The notes: generated by a model from the sequence alone, not told the origin. Positions 1-10,729 are shown, numbered from the stretch's first letter. The stretch: 64,000 nt of DNA from Colwellia piezophila ATCC BAA-637 (GCF_000378625.1 NZ_KB905165.1:62001-126000), one strand, 5' to 3'. Numbers and translations: made by a program.

Positions 1-83
1 GCATTTTTTTTAGCCGGTAACAAATAGATAATCAGAGGTAGCGGTAATAGGGCGAAGAGCCAAGGCCAAGCAAAACTTATCAT
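1..83 (-). CDS. VWA-domain (BatA/BatB-like) protein, N-terminal fragment
   Basis: Only the first 27 or so codons are in the window; the gene runs off the left edge. The translation starts MISFAWPWLF and continues as one hydrophobic helix, the typical membrane anchor that opens BatA/BatB-type von Willebrand A proteins. Its ATG overlaps the TGA of the DUF4381 gene (ATGA), which indicates translational coupling. It is the fourth gene of the leftward MoxR/DUF58/DUF4381 operon, where a VWA protein is expected. The VWA domain itself is not visible, so the call rests on the anchor and the gene order. Confidence 0.7.
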   Translation of the reverse strand, partial: MISFAWPWLFALLPLPLIIYLLPAKKN

Positions 84-676
84 GCGCTTAACTCCTTTTC
101 TTTGCCAACATTAACGGCTTCATCCGAGGCACTATCCATCTCAACCGGCTTAACATTGTGGCGAGTTGACGCGCTTTTGATAGGCAGCGCATGGGTTAAC
201 CATAATTTAGTGGCTTGTTGACAGTGACCATCAATCTCGCCAGAGCTGCTAAGGGTTTGTTGATATTGCCCTTGAACAGCGGGTGTGATTAAGGTGGTAA
301 AATGCGCTTGGTGTTTCAGCGGTAATTGCTGAGTTAAAAAATGTTGGAAATTTTCACCATATATTTTAGCGAGTTGTTGACGACTAAAATATTGCATCGC
401 AGTCCATTTTAATAAGGTTATGCATTCTTTTGCGCTCATGGCTTGGTTGTTAGCCAGTATTGCCAGTGCTTTATTTTTACTGGCGCTTAAGCGTTGTCTT
501 TGTTTTATTTTTTTGTAAGACCAAACAGCCGTGATGATTATAAGCGCTAGCAATAGCCACCAACCTGGTGCAACGGGCAAGTTACTGACCTGCTCAGGCA
601 CATGGATATCATGCAATTGCAGTTGTGCTGCTTGACCCGAGGAGGGCATAGGTGATGAGGGATTGGCTGTAAACAT
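80..676 (-). CDS. DUF4381 domain-containing membrane protein
   Basis: This 198-residue protein has an N-terminal segment LHDIHVPEQVSNLPVAPGWW followed by one transmembrane helix (about residues 38-54) and a soluble, basic helical tail. That layout matches the DUF4381 family, usually found between a DUF58 protein and a VWA protein in Bat-type operons. Its ATG overlaps the stop of the DUF58 gene by one base (TAATG). The biochemical role is unknown; the operon is generally linked to envelope or metal-dependent chaperone functions of MoxR ATPases. Confidence 0.8.
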   Translation of the reverse strand: MFTANPSSPMPSSGQAAQLQLHDIHVPEQVSNLPVAPGWWLLLALIIITAVWSYKKIKQRQRLSASKNKALAILANNQAMSAKECITLLKWTAMQYFSRQQLAKIYGENFQHFLTQQLPLKHQAHFTTLITPAVQGQYQQTLSSSGEIDGHCQQATKLWLTHALPIKSASTRHNVKPVEMDSASDEAVNVGKEKELSA

Positions 677-1764
677 TATAACGATATCCCATATTTCAAT
701 TGCTGCTCAAGGGTTTTTCCTGCGCTAAGGTGTACGACGCGGGCGCCGGCTGATTGCAACAATAACTGCATTTTTTCACCCTGTGCTAAGGCTTGTTGCT
801 GGTACTGCATGGCTGTATTTTTGTCGCCCAAGGTTAATTGTTGGCGATTAATGCCATCGGTCAGGGTGACCGCTAACTTCAAAGAACTTTCAGGTAGTGT
901 CAACTCAAGGGGATCACTTATTAAGCACACCACTAATTCACAATGTTGGCTAACCTGACTGAGGTGCCTTAAGGCATGTTGGCAGTGTTGCTCATCTCTA
1001 AAGGCATGTCCATCGGTAATTAAATACACCAATGAGCCTGGCTTAGCAAGGTGGCGTAAACGAGCGCAATGTTGTTCAAAGTTATGACTTTGCTGGCGTG
1101 CTTTTTCTGCTTGTTGATATTTCAGCTCGGTTGTTGCTGCTGTTACTTCATCGTTGGGATTAGTTACTTGTTTGGGTTTGGCTACTTGTTTTTTTTGATT
1201 ATTCAACGTGGTTAAGGCATGTAAATAATGTAATACCCCTGCTTTACGACTACGGGGTTTTAATTCGATGTGTTGTTCATCACAAAAAACTAAGCCACCT
1301 AAACGGTCGCCTCTACTTTTTGTGTGCCAAGCTACCAGCGATGCTAAATGAGCGGCTTGCACCGATTTAAACAAAAGTTTGCTACCAAAATGCATGCTTT
1401 GGCTTAAGTCCGTAGCAACCAGTACTGGCCTTTCAATCTCTTCACGAAAAAGTTTAGTATGAGTTTTACCTGTGCGCGCCGTGACACGCCAATCAATAGA
1501 ACGAACATCATCGCCAGTTTGGTAATGACGCACTTCGTCAAATTCCATGCCGCGCCCTTTACTACGAGACAAATAATTACCGGATTGTTTACCTTGGATA
1601 TTCTTTTTACCTGCCAAGTCAATTAAGCGGCTCTTACTTTGGTATTGTAAAAGCTCCTGCATAGATAAATCGATACCATTGCTGTACAAACTAGCGAGTA
1701 AAGATTGACAAGAATCTTGGCTTACCTTCTCTGCAGAAGTTTGTTTTTGACGATTAAACCACAT
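676..1764 (-). CDS. DUF58 domain-containing protein
   Basis: A 362-residue soluble protein. The DUF58 signature lies at about residues 71-98 (RGMEFDEVRHYQTGDDVRSI, then DWRVTARTGK), followed by a VWA-like segment with DLSQSMHFGS as a degenerate metal-adhesion site. A long Gln/Lys-rich insertion at about 190-220 is unusual for the family. It lies 114 bp downstream of the MoxR gene and overlaps the DUF4381 gene. MoxR and DUF58 proteins are a conserved pair; the partner role is known only by association. Confidence 0.88.
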   Translation of the reverse strand: MWFNRQKQTSAEKVSQDSCQSLLASLYSNGIDLSMQELLQYQSKSRLIDLAGKKNIQGKQSGNYLSRSKGRGMEFDEVRHYQTGDDVRSIDWRVTARTGKTHTKLFREEIERPVLVATDLSQSMHFGSKLLFKSVQAAHLASLVAWHTKSRGDRLGGLVFCDEQHIELKPRSRKAGVLHYLHALTTLNNQKKQVAKPKQVTNPNDEVTAATTELKYQQAEKARQQSHNFEQHCARLRHLAKPGSLVYLITDGHAFRDEQHCQHALRHLSQVSQHCELVVCLISDPLELTLPESSLKLAVTLTDGINRQQLTLGDKNTAMQYQQQALAQGEKMQLLLQSAGARVVHLSAGKTLEQQLKYGISL

Positions 1765-1878
1765 ACTACAACTCTATTTGATAATTCGACTTTGATAAGC
1801 CAACTCAATATGCTAACGGTGAGTGCAGTGACGAACAGCGACGCTCATCAACATACTCACCAATCCCCGGTATTGCTG

Positions 1879-2883
1879 CTAGGCAACCGCGACCAAGGTT
1901 AAAATATGATCAAGTACTTGGTTCGAGGTAATACCTTCCGCTTCGGCCTGATAGCTGAGTAATATTCTATGTCTAAGGACATTATGGAAAACCGCTTGAA
2001 TATCTTCAGGACTAACAAAATCACGATTATGTAACCATGCACGTGCACGAGAACAGCGATCTAGGGCGATGGTTGCACGAGGACTAGCACCGTAGGCAAG
2101 CCATGAACTTAATTTATCATCATATTTTTTAGGTTGGCGAGTGGCGATAATTAAATCGACCATGTAGCTCTCGAGCGATGGTGCCATATGAATATTAAGC
2201 ACCTGCTCACGCGCTGAGAATATCTCGCTTTGGCTTAACACCCGTAGTTTATCTTTCTCTGGGCGATTAATTTTTTTAGCTGAGTCTTCACTGCCATGTT
2301 TAGCATTTGAACTTAATGCTTCACCACGGTTGAGTTTAAGAATCTCAAGCTCTGCTGCTGCGTCAGGATAACCAATTTCAATATGCATCAAAAAACGATC
2401 TAATTGTGCTTCAGGTAGCGGGTAAGTTCCTTCTTGCTCAATAGGGTTTTGCGTGGCCATCACCAGAAATAAATCGGGTAAGTTATAAGTTTTACGACCA
2501 ACCGTTATTTGTCCCTCGCCCATCGCCTCTAATAATGCGGATTGTACTTTCGCCGGCGCTCGGTTAATTTCATCGGCTAAAACTAAGTTTTGAAACAAAG
2601 GACCCGGTTGAAAAACAAAAGTGCCATCTTCAGGTCGATAAATATCAGTACCGGTTAAATCTGCGGGTAATAAATCAGGGGTAAATTGAATGCGATGAAA
2701 ATCCGCTTCTAATCCTTGGGCTAGCGCATTAACCGCACGAGTCTTTGCCAGCCCCGGCGGACCCTCAACAATTAAGTGACCATCGGCAAGTAGCGCAATT
2801 AGCAAACTTTCAACTAACGCTTCTTGACCAATGATTTGTGAAGATAAATGTTGTTTTAAGGTAGAAAAATGTTCAATTGCCAT
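1879..2883 (-). CDS. MoxR family AAA+ ATPase
   Basis: A 334-residue AAA+ ATPase. Walker A is GPPGLAKT at residues 41-48 and Walker B LVLADE at 100-105, followed by INRAP. The MoxR-specific stretches ATQNPIEQEGTYPLPEAQLD and ASPRATIALDR are present. A polar insert around 200-215 (SEDSAKKINRPEKDK) looks lineage specific. First gene of the leftward operon with DUF58, DUF4381 and VWA genes. MoxR ATPases act as chaperones for maturation of partner complexes; the substrate here is unknown. Confidence 0.93.
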   Translation of the reverse strand: MAIEHFSTLKQHLSSQIIGQEALVESLLIALLADGHLIVEGPPGLAKTRAVNALAQGLEADFHRIQFTPDLLPADLTGTDIYRPEDGTFVFQPGPLFQNLVLADEINRAPAKVQSALLEAMGEGQITVGRKTYNLPDLFLVMATQNPIEQEGTYPLPEAQLDRFLMHIEIGYPDAAAELEILKLNRGEALSSNAKHGSEDSAKKINRPEKDKLRVLSQSEIFSAREQVLNIHMAPSLESYMVDLIIATRQPKKYDDKLSSWLAYGASPRATIALDRCSRARAWLHNRDFVSPEDIQAVFHNVLRHRILLSYQAEAEGITSNQVLDHILTLVAVA

Positions 2884-3222
2884 ACAAATAGGTTCTTTTA
2901 ATAATGCTCATTGCCATAAGGATATTAGTGTTAACTTAGTTTTGACTCGCTCTGAGTACATTTTTTAACTAGTAGTTATACTAATAGAAAATTAATATAG
3001 TATTTTATATAAGGTTTTTGTGAAAGAAAACAAGTGATAAGTAACAAAAATCTTATGATTATTTATATTGGCAAAAGATAAAAACTGATATTTATCTTTT
3101 TTGAACTCAGGTAAAGATTGAATTTTTTCACGATTTAGTTAGAATCAAGTTAGCTTCATGAGGTCAGACCTCTTGAGTTTCGAATTATAAATAACATTAC
3201 AACTGAGTGTGTGGAGTAATAA
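2884..3222. other. Divergent intergenic region between the MoxR and fadI genes
   Basis: A 339-bp AT-rich stretch without a gene. It must hold the promoters of two diverging operons. The only clear motif is the FadR-like palindrome at 3158-3174. Several TATAAT-like hexamers occur in the AT-rich part around 2990-3070, but I cannot single one out. Confidence 0.6.
3158..3174 (+). promoter_or_regulatory. Candidate FadR operator upstream of fadIJ
   Basis: The core GAGGTCAGACCTC (3160-3172) is a perfect palindrome around one central base and matches the FadR half-sites TGGTCNGACCA at the GGTC and GACC positions. It lies about 50 bp before the fadI start. FadR represses beta-oxidation genes in many gammaproteobacteria, so the position fits. 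PsrA-type regulators also act on fad genes in this order and remain an alternative. Confidence 0.55.
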
Positions 3223-4530
3223 ATGACAATAAGAAAACTAACAACATCAACGGGTGAGCGTATAGCCGTCGTTGCCGGCTTGCGTACTCCGTTTGCTAAA
3301 CAGGCAACTGCTTTTCACGGCGTACCAGCAGTTGATTTAGGGAAATTAGTTGTTAATGAATTACTGCAAAAACACGATGTTGCCCCAGGAATTATTGATC
3401 AACTTGTTTTTGGTCAAGTGGTGCAAATGCCAGAAGCGCCAAACATTGCTCGTGAAATTGTTTTAGGTACCGGCATGAATGTCAGTACTGATGCTTACAG
3501 TGTATCTCGCGCCTGTGCGACGAGCTTTCAATCGACGGTGAATGTTGTTGAGTCTATTATGGCTGGCCATGTTGACGTGGGTATTGCTGGTGGCGCTGAT
3601 TCATCATCGGTAGCGCCTATCGGTGTGTCGAAAAAACTTGCCCGTACCTTAGTAGATTTAACTAAAGCAAAAAGCTTTGGGCAGCGCTTGTCTTTACTTT
3701 CTCGTCTTGGCTTGAAAGATTTATTTCCCGTTTCTCCTGCCGTGGCAGAGTACTCTACTGGTATTTCGATGGGAGAAACCGCTGAACAAATGGCGAAAAC
3801 CTATCAAATATCTCGTGAAGATCAAGATGCCTTAGCCCATAGATCGCATACCTTAGCGACCAAAAGTTGGCAAGAGGGTAAATTAGCCGGCGAAGTAATG
3901 ACGGCCCATACAGAACCCTATAAAACCTTTATTGATAAAGATAACTGTATTCGAGAAAACTCGGTTTTAGAAAGTTATGCGAGATTAAAGCCAATTTTTG
4001 ATCGCAAACATGGCACCGTTACGGCCGCGACAAGTACCCCGTTAACTGATGGTGGCGCTGCCATTTTATTGATGCGTGAAGGTAGAGCAAAAGAGTTAGG
4101 TTATAAGCCATTAGGTTATATTCGCAGTTTTGGTTTTGCCGCCATTGATGTTTGGCAAGACATGTTAATGGGCCCAAGTTACGCGACGCCAATTGCATTA
4201 CAGCGCGCGGGAATGAATTTAGCAGACTTAGATTTAATTGAAATGCACGAAGCCTTTGCCGCTCAGGCATTAGCTAACATGAAAATGTTTGGTAGTACTA
4301 AATTTGCTAAAGAACACCTTGGCCGTGATAAAGCCATTGGTGATATAGATATGGATAAGTTTAACGTTATGGGCGGCTCACTTGCCTATGGCCATCCGTT
4401 TGCAGCAACAGGCGCTAGACTTATCACTCAAACCCTTAATGAGTTAAATCGTCGTGGCGGTGGTGTTGGTTTAACAACCGCTTGTGCTGCGGGTGGTTTA
4501 GGTGCAGCTATGATTGTGGAGACAGATTAA
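3223..4530 (+). CDS. fadI: Acetyl-CoA C-acyltransferase FadI (3-ketoacyl-CoA thiolase, alpha... beta-oxidation complex)
   Basis: A 435-residue thiolase, the length of E. coli FadI. It cleaves 3-ketoacyl-CoA with CoA into acetyl-CoA and a shortened acyl-CoA. The acylated cysteine is in SRACATSF near residue 98, the catalytic [10 protein letters not shown] is near the C-terminus, and the second catalytic cysteine is in [10 protein letters not shown]. The start has a GGAG ribosome site seven bases upstream. The stop overlaps the fadJ start (TAATG), so the two are co-translated. The partner is FadJ and the complex acts in the cytoplasm. Confidence 0.96.
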   Translation: MTIRKLTTSTGERIAVVAGLRTPFAKQATAFHGVPAVDLGKLVVNELLQKHDVAPGIIDQLVFGQVVQMPEAPNIAREIVLGTGMNVSTDAYSVSRACATSFQSTVNVVESIMAGHVDVGIAGGADSSSVAPIGVSKKLARTLVDLTKAKSFGQRLSLLSRLGLKDLFPVSPAVAEYSTGISMGETAEQMAKTYQISREDQDALAHRSHTLATKSWQEGKLAGEVMTAHTEPYKTFIDKDNCIRENSVLESYARLKPIFDRKHGTVTAATSTPLTDGGAAILLMREGRAKELGYKPLGYIRSFGFAAIDVWQDMLMGPSYATPIALQRAGMNLADLDLIEMHEAFAAQALANMKMFGSTKFAKEHLGRDKAIGDIDMDKFNVMGGSLAYGHPFAATGARLITQTLNELNRRGGGVGLTTACAAGGLGAAMIVETD

Positions 4531-6794
4531 TGAGTGCAGCAATAGATAATAAAGAAACAAACCAAGCAGTGGATATCGAGAGCAATATTGAGACGACTGA
4601 GACAGAAAAGAGTACCGATTCAGTAACAAGTGCTTTTACGCTAATACGTCATGATAACGGCATTGCCCACTTGGTTATTGATGTTATTGGTGAAAGTGTT
4701 AATACCCTTAAAGCAGAATTTTCAGAGCAAATTAATGAAATACTTGCTGAGATCAAAGCGGATAAAACTATCACAGGTATTGTGCTGTGTAGTGGCAAAA
4801 AAGGCACATTTGTCGCTGGCGCAGATATTAACATGCTTGATGCGTGTCAAAGCCGTGAGGAAGTTGTCGCTCTATCTCGTCAAGGACAGCGTATATTCTC
4901 ACAAATTGAGCAATTAACTATTCCTATTGTCGCCGCTATAGATGGCGCTTGTTTAGGCGGTGGTTTAGAGCTTGCTATGGCATGTCACGCCCGAATTTGT
5001 AGTGATAGCCTCAAAACCTCTTTAGGCTTACCTGAAGTACAGTTAGGTTTACTACCGGGTAGTGGCGGTACACAGCGTTTGCCTCAGTTAGTGGGTTTAC
5101 AAAAAGCGTTAGACATGATGCTTACCGGTAAACAATTACGTGCGAAACAAGCGTTAAAAGCAGGTTTAGTCGATGATGTTGTACCGAGTAGTGTTTTACT
5201 TGATGTTGCTGAGCAAAAAGCCATTAGCTTACATAAACACGGTAAAAATAGTGTTAAACGTAAACAAGTGTTGATGGATAAATTATTGGAAAATAATCCA
5301 GTTGGTCGCAATATTGTTTATCAACAAGCGCAAAAGTCGGTACTTGCTAAAACCCAGGGTAATTACCCTGCACCAGCTAAGATCATCGATTGTGTACGTA
5401 AAGGTTTAGAATCTTCAGCAGACCAAGGTTACCAGTTAGAGGCCGAACATTTTGCCGACTTGGTGATGAGTGATGAATCAGCGCAGCTACGTCAGTTGTT
5501 TTTTGCTACCACCGCGATGAAAAAAGAGCAGGGCGTTGCTGATGTGATGCCAGAAAAAATGAGCAAAGCCGGCGTTTTAGGTGGTGGTTTAATGGGCGGC
5601 GGCATTGCTTTTGTTACGGCAACAAAAGCCAATGTGCCAGTGCGCGTGAAAGATATTAATCACCAGGGCATTAGCCAAGCATTAAAGTATGGTTATCAAT
5701 TACTGAACAAAAAAGTAAAACGTCGCTTTATGCTTAAAAGTGAAATGCAAAAACAATTGGCGATGATCACCGGTAGTATTGAATATACTGGCTTTAAATC
5801 AATTGATATTGTTGTTGAAGCAGTTTTTGAAGACTTGACGTTGAAACAAAATATGGTGGCAGAAATTGAAGAACACGGCCATGATAAAACTATTTTTGCC
5901 AGTAATACCTCAAGTTTACCGATAGGGAAAATTGCTGCTAAGGCGAAGCGTCCTGAAAATGTTATTGGCCTGCATTATTTCTCACCGGTGGATAAAATGC
6001 CGTTAGTAGAAATAATACCCCATGAAAAAACCTCGGATCAAACCATTTCCAACACGGTCGCTTTTGCCAAGAAACAAGGTAAAACCCCGATTGTTGTAAA
6101 AGACAAAGCCGGTTTTTATGTTAACCGTATTTTAGCGCCTTACATGAACGAAGCCGCTATTTTACTGCTTGCTGGTGAGCCAGTAGATAAAATAGATAAG
6201 GCGCTAGTGAAGTTTGGCTTCCCTGTCGGCCCAATGCAATTACTTGATGAAGTTGGTATTGATGTTGGCGCAAAGATAGGGCCAATTTTACAAGCTGACT
6301 TAGGTGATCGTTTTGCCGCACCAGCCGCTTTTGATAAATTACTTAACGATGGCCGTTTAGGTAAAAAAGCCAACAAGGGTTTTTATCAATATCAAAAGAA
6401 TAGCTTTATCAAAAACCTACAAAATCGTCTTAAAGGTATTAAGCCAGGACAAAAGCAGGTCGATAGCACTATTTATAGCTTATTAGGCATTAAACCTGCG
6501 GGCAGCCTGTCGGCAACAGAAATTAGCAAACGTTGTACTTATATGATGCTAAATGAAGCCGCTCGTTGTGTTGATGAAGGCATAGTTCGTAATGCCAGAG
6601 ACGGTGATATTGGCGCCATCTTCGGTATTGGTTTTCCACCATTTTTAGGTGGCCCGCTACGTTATATAGATAAAATTGGTGCTAAGTCAGTGGTTGCGCA
6701 ATTAAGTCAATGGTCAGAGCAACATGGAGAGCGTTATGCACCATGTGATGCCTTAGTCACTATGGCTGAGAACGACCAAAGTTATTACGGTTAA
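4530..6794 (+). CDS. fadJ: Fatty acid oxidation complex alpha subunit FadJ
   Basis: A 754-residue bifunctional enzyme. The N-terminal enoyl-CoA hydratase half carries [12 protein letters not shown] and [14 protein letters not shown]; the C-terminal 3-hydroxyacyl-CoA dehydrogenase half begins with the NAD-binding [12 protein letters not shown] and has [16 protein letters not shown] chose the ATG at 4530, which overlaps the fadI stop, over an in-frame upstream ATG inside fadI. Compared with FadB-type proteins, the first 40 residues form an unusual acidic, low-complexity leader (EIDNKET...TETEKSTD-like). It works with FadI in anaerobic-type or general beta-oxidation. Confidence 0.95.
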   Translation: MSAAIDNKETNQAVDIESNIETTETEKSTDSVTSAFTLIRHDNGIAHLVIDVIGESVNTLKAEFSEQINEILAEIKADKTITGIVLCSGKKGTFVAGADINMLDACQSREEVVALSRQGQRIFSQIEQLTIPIVAAIDGACLGGGLELAMACHARICSDSLKTSLGLPEVQLGLLPGSGGTQRLPQLVGLQKALDMMLTGKQLRAKQALKAGLVDDVVPSSVLLDVAEQKAISLHKHGKNSVKRKQVLMDKLLENNPVGRNIVYQQAQKSVLAKTQGNYPAPAKIIDCVRKGLESSADQGYQLEAEHFADLVMSDESAQLRQLFFATTAMKKEQGVADVMPEKMSKAGVLGGGLMGGGIAFVTATKANVPVRVKDINHQGISQALKYGYQLLNKKVKRRFMLKSEMQKQLAMITGSIEYTGFKSIDIVVEAVFEDLTLKQNMVAEIEEHGHDKTIFASNTSSLPIGKIAAKAKRPENVIGLHYFSPVDKMPLVEIIPHEKTSDQTISNTVAFAKKQGKTPIVVKDKAGFYVNRILAPYMNEAAILLLAGEPVDKIDKALVKFGFPVGPMQLLDEVGIDVGAKIGPILQADLGDRFAAPAAFDKLLNDGRLGKKANKGFYQYQKNSFIKNLQNRLKGIKPGQKQVDSTIYSLLGIKPAGSLSATEISKRCTYMMLNEAARCVDEGIVRNARDGDIGAIFGIGFPPFLGGPLRYIDKIGAKSVVAQLSQWSEQHGERYAPCDALVTMAENDQSYYG

Positions 6795-6873
6795 GCTTAA
6801 CTTTAACCTTGCTTAAGCGTTGTAAGCTTAACAAGGCTAATCGCTAAATAAAGCTTATTAGCTACATAACAAT

Positions 6874-6932
6874 AAAGGCTGATGAGACTTTTTGAACCTA
6901 AGCGTTCAATGAGTCTCATCAGCCTTTTTTAT
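6874..6932 (+). terminator. Rho-independent terminator after fadIJ
   Basis: A 15-bp perfect stem (AAGGCTGATGAGACT against AGTCTCATCAGCCTT) encloses a 22-nt loop and is followed by a T run. The A run on the other side means it can also stop leftward transcripts from the M16 gene, so it is probably bidirectional. A second, T-less hairpin (CCTTGCTTAAGC / GCTTAACAAGG) lies just upstream at 6808-6837. Confidence 0.88.
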
Positions 6933-6982
6933 TGGAACGTTGTAAATGGAAATTTGTTAATGGCAATTTTTTTAGCTGCCTT

Positions 6983-9817
6983 TTAGTACTTAATAGCACA
7001 CGTCTTAATAAAGCTTTCAATATCGGTAATTGTTTCACCAACCGGCTTTTGCCCTAGCTCGTCACTTTGTGAATAGAGAATAAGCCTATCTGGCTGACAA
7101 GCACTGACTAAACTGGTTTCAATAAAGGCTTTTACCCGCGCTAAGGTTAAACTTAGTACCGCTTGGAGTAAGTCTTCTTTTTGTGAGAAATTTTCATCTT
7201 TATTACAAATGGCCGCCCAGAATCGCTGACTCTTTATCCTTAAATTATGATCTTTTTCTTGTAACTGGCTCGCTAAGCCCTGGAGTAAGTTTTGCCATTT
7301 TTCGTCGTCAATCTCATCGAGTACTTTAATACTATCGGTGATAAATTTATCCATGGCTTGTGCCAAAGTAAAGGCATCACAATGCGGTGACTGGATATAA
7401 AAAGCGATGCCAGGATAGCGATTAATGGGTACATATCCGACCCCCACTAAATAACCATATTGTTTTTCAGTACGCATTTTTTGAAAGAATAAGGGCGATA
7501 ATATATGGCTAGTGATCATGGTAAGTGCTACCACAGCATCGTCTTTGTGTTCAAAGGCTGTATAAACCACACTAGCGTGATCGTGCTCAGGCAAGGAAAG
7601 TGGTAACAGTAAAGTTCCTTTAGCCTTAAGGTCCGTTACCGGGCATTGTATGGCATATTTAGCATTAACATTGTCTGCAAATGCTTGCTCAATGGTTTCG
7701 CATAATTGCAAAGCATGCTCCATTAACCAATTGCCATGAATAAGCACTTCTAATGTTACTTGCTCAAACAAGTGTTGGCTAAAGTGCTGATATTGGCTAA
7801 AGCTAACTTGACTCAAAGCCAGTGCTAAAGATTTACTGCTAGGATTGTTGGGCTGCATTACGGAGCTTAACGTGGCAAATAGCTGTGATATTGACTTACT
7901 TTTATCACTGTTTTGCCAATGTTTTACCAACTGTTGTTTAAATAAACTAAAGTGCGCTTCGGTTATTTGATGACTCTTTAGTCGTTTTAACAGTTTAGTT
8001 AACAGCAAATGCTGGTTTTCACTGTAGCCTGATAACTGCACCGTAACACCACCTTGATGGGCATATAAGTGATAATGAATACCGGCGAGTTCTGCATCAT
8101 AATTTTCTTCAATGACGGTATCGGTATATAAATCGGCAAATAAGCGGGTCATGGCAATATTTTCAATACTGGCAACCACAAAAGGTGAGTCGATACCTAT
8201 ATATAAATACCCTTTGGGTACTTTGAAAGTGTGGTCTTGTTTATACCAAGCTACGAGACCACTTTTATTGAGGATTTTATCGGGCAACTTGGCTTTTTCT
8301 GTCAAGGGTGTCGCCGGTTGAGTACTTGGATAAATAATCGGTGTGGCAATAATATAGGCATTTTCTGCCGGTAAAAATAAACCTTGGGTGTGCACAAGGT
8401 TTCTTACACTACTATTGCGCCAACCGGCTAGTTGCACTGTTGATAAGGGCGAGACATGGTAGGGCACTTGGTACCAAAAACTACTTTTTGAAAACTGATT
8501 TTTCTGACTAATATGCAAAAGACGCATATTGTCTGGGTGTAAATAATTGAGTAGCTTAGTAATGTTGTCTTGTAACATCCCTGACATCGCATAATCACCA
8601 AAGATATAATCTTCTTCGGGGTAATGCTGCATATTGATGACAAGTTGGCTAACACTATCTAAAGGCCGCATTTTTTCGTGATAGATAAATGCTAAGTTGG
8701 TTATTTTTTGTTTTTCTTGATAATAGTGCTCAGCAATTTTATTGTTTTTTAATAACGCAATATAAGCAAAAATAATATCGACTATTTCATTAAGGTGGCC
8801 TTCGCCTAGTTCAGTTAAGGCAATACTGATATTAAAATCTTTAAAATTGGAGCCGTTTATACCAGAGCCTGCGGTTAGGGCTAGCGCCCATTGATGTTTT
8901 TTAAGCAAGGATAAAATACTGCCTTCACCTTCATGGCCTAATAAATAGGCCAGTATCGACTCGGGTTTGTCTTGATAATACTTATCAATACTTGCCATGG
9001 CGAAGCTGATGATGAGTTGATGGTCATTTTTAACCGGGCAGACATCAATTTTAATTTTTTGATGTTCGGGTAAATATAATGGCTGCTCAATGATAGGTAG
9101 TGCGGTATCCGTTGATTTTATTTGAGTAAAGAGTTGCTCGGCTAGAATTTTCAGTTCATGCAAACTTTGCGGCCCTTCAAGAGCTAAGGTCATGTACTGG
9201 GCACGATAATAGCGCTGAAAAAAGTCTTGTAGCTCTTCGCTAATATGCTGTTCATCTCTATCTGCTAAGGTGTCGAGGTTACCCACTGAAAATTGCGAAA
9301 ATGGATGTTCCGGATTAACGGTCTCTTTATGGACATCGTATAAACGCCTGATGTCATCTTTTAATTTTAAGGTGAATTCAGCCTCAATATTTTCACGCTC
9401 TTTAACAACAAAATCATCAGCGAGTAACGGCGCAATGAAAAATTCACTAAAGCGCTCCAATGCCGAGGAAAATTTCGTGGTGCTAATATCAAAGAAAAAG
9501 CAGGTATGCTCAGTACCGGTCCAGGCATTGTGATTTCCGCCATGTTGACTGATAAATTTTTGATATTCACTGCCATCAGGAAAGTTTTTTGTGCCTAAAA
9601 AAAGCATGTGTTCTAAAAAATGTGCTAAACCTTGCCGATCTTTAGGATCATTAAAGTGACCCACATTCACTGCTAAGGCTGCGGCAGATTTAGCGGTTTC
9701 ATCATTGTGGATAAGTAGTACTCGTAAACCATTGGCTAGAGTAATTGCTTGATATTGCTTTAAATCATTGGGACTTTGCTTCAATACTAAGGCTCCTAAG
9801 AACACTTTAAACTGCAA
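6983..9817 (-). CDS. M16 family zinc metalloprotease (insulinase/pitrilysin-like)
   Basis: A 944-residue single-chain M16A peptidase. The inverted zinc motif HxxEH is at residues 66-70 (HFLEH), with the distal glutamate about 75 residues later in ERENIEAEF. Three further inactive M16 repeats fill the rest, as in pitrilysin and insulysin. There is no convincing signal peptide with the ATG at 9817; a TTG start 11 codons later would remove the hydrophobic-looking first residues, so the exact start is uncertain. Monocistronic. Confidence 0.92.
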   Translation of the reverse strand: MQFKVFLGALVLKQSPNDLKQYQAITLANGLRVLLIHNDETAKSAAALAVNVGHFNDPKDRQGLAHFLEHMLFLGTKNFPDGSEYQKFISQHGGNHNAWTGTEHTCFFFDISTTKFSSALERFSEFFIAPLLADDFVVKERENIEAEFTLKLKDDIRRLYDVHKETVNPEHPFSQFSVGNLDTLADRDEQHISEELQDFFQRYYRAQYMTLALEGPQSLHELKILAEQLFTQIKSTDTALPIIEQPLYLPEHQKIKIDVCPVKNDHQLIISFAMASIDKYYQDKPESILAYLLGHEGEGSILSLLKKHQWALALTAGSGINGSNFKDFNISIALTELGEGHLNEIVDIIFAYIALLKNNKIAEHYYQEKQKITNLAFIYHEKMRPLDSVSQLVINMQHYPEEDYIFGDYAMSGMLQDNITKLLNYLHPDNMRLLHISQKNQFSKSSFWYQVPYHVSPLSTVQLAGWRNSSVRNLVHTQGLFLPAENAYIIATPIIYPSTQPATPLTEKAKLPDKILNKSGLVAWYKQDHTFKVPKGYLYIGIDSPFVVASIENIAMTRLFADLYTDTVIEENYDAELAGIHYHLYAHQGGVTVQLSGYSENQHLLLTKLLKRLKSHQITEAHFSLFKQQLVKHWQNSDKSKSISQLFATLSSVMQPNNPSSKSLALALSQVSFSQYQHFSQHLFEQVTLEVLIHGNWLMEHALQLCETIEQAFADNVNAKYAIQCPVTDLKAKGTLLLPLSLPEHDHASVVYTAFEHKDDAVVALTMITSHILSPLFFQKMRTEKQYGYLVGVGYVPINRYPGIAFYIQSPHCDAFTLAQAMDKFITDSIKVLDEIDDEKWQNLLQGLASQLQEKDHNLRIKSQRFWAAICNKDENFSQKEDLLQAVLSLTLARVKAFIETSLVSACQPDRLILYSQSDELGQKPVGETITDIESFIKTCAIKY

Positions 9818-10069
9818 AGCGTATGGCGAAAATATGGATGGTTTATGTAATTAACAGGGAGATAACGCAATTCCTTAATTACTTAAAGGAATAAAAAAAG
9901 CCTATTTATTCTTAACAGTTGTTACTAAAGCGAGTTAATTTCTATTACTATAGCCGCAAAAATAACTAAGACTCAATACTTTAGCTGAAAAAATTGTAAA
10001 AAAGCTAAAAATTGAACAAATCCGAGAACTCACTCTTAAATGATGGTTCAGTGTTCGGCGAGAGAATTA

Positions 10070-10582
10070 ATGAAAATTTTTATAATGCGTCATGGTGAAG
10101 CTCAAAACTTTAGTGCCCAAGGCAGTCGTGATGACAGTCAAAGGGCACTCACCAATCAAGGTCACCAAGAAGCAAAATTAATGGCAACCTGGCTTCAAAA
10201 AATGAAAACAAACCCGAGTCAGGTTTTTGTTAGCCCTTATCTTAGAGCGCAGCAAACTTGTGAAATTGTCACATCAAGGATGCAAACAGTTATAACTACG
10301 TTAGATTTTATTACCCCGTCGGGTGATGCCAAACAGGTTCATGACTTTATTGATGGTTGGTGTATTGAGCAGCAAAGCTCAGGTGAGCAATCACCCGTTC
10401 AGCAAGAGCAAAGTTTATTAATTGTTTCGCATATGCCGTTAGTGAGTTACTTAGTTGCTGAACTAACCCAATTTGAACAGGCGCCCATTTTTGCTACCGC
10501 AGGGATTGCGCATATCGCTTATGATATTGACACCATGCAAGGCCAGTTAAAGGGCTTAGTATCACCATTGGACTTATGCTAG
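10070..10582 (+). CDS. sixA: Phosphohistidine phosphatase SixA
   Basis: 170 residues from the ATG at 10070, which gives the canonical start MKIFIMRHGEA with the RHG catalytic histidine at residue 8. An in-frame ATG 10 codons upstream is less likely because it would precede the first beta strand. The second catalytic histidine is in VSHMPLV. SixA removes phosphate from histidine residues of phosphorelay or PTS proteins. The 3' end of this gene is partly duplicated just downstream. Confidence 0.9.
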   Translation: MKIFIMRHGEAQNFSAQGSRDDSQRALTNQGHQEAKLMATWLQKMKTNPSQVFVSPYLRAQQTCEIVTSRMQTVITTLDFITPSGDAKQVHDFIDGWCIEQQSSGEQSPVQQEQSLLIVSHMPLVSYLVAELTQFEQAPIFATAGIAHIAYDIDTMQGQLKGLVSPLDLC

Positions 10583-10605
10583 TAAGGTCATTGCTTAATA
10601 GGTGA

Positions 10606-10729
10606 TTACTCGCGATTAAACTTATCTTTTGGCTCAATTAACGTCTATCTGAGCACGCGCCAATTTTCGCTATCGCAGGTATTAGGCATATTGGCTATGA
10701 TTTTGACGTCATGCAAGGGCAGTTAAAGG
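10606..10729. repeat. Degenerate tandem copy of the sixA-smrB junction, left part
   Basis: Bases 10608-10640 resemble the smrB 3' end at 11379-11410 (GATTAAACTTATCTTT against GATTAAATTTATCTTT). Bases 10648-10729 resemble the sixA 3' end at about 10479-10560. The copy continues after the inserted element at 11284-11322, where GGACTTATGCTAGTA recurs. The copies have diverged by point changes, so the duplication is old. No open frame of useful length is left. Confidence 0.75.

Noticed and set aside
9270-9533. 87-codon plus-strand frame inside the M16 protease gene
   Set aside because: Antisense to conserved M16 coding sequence, no ribosome site.
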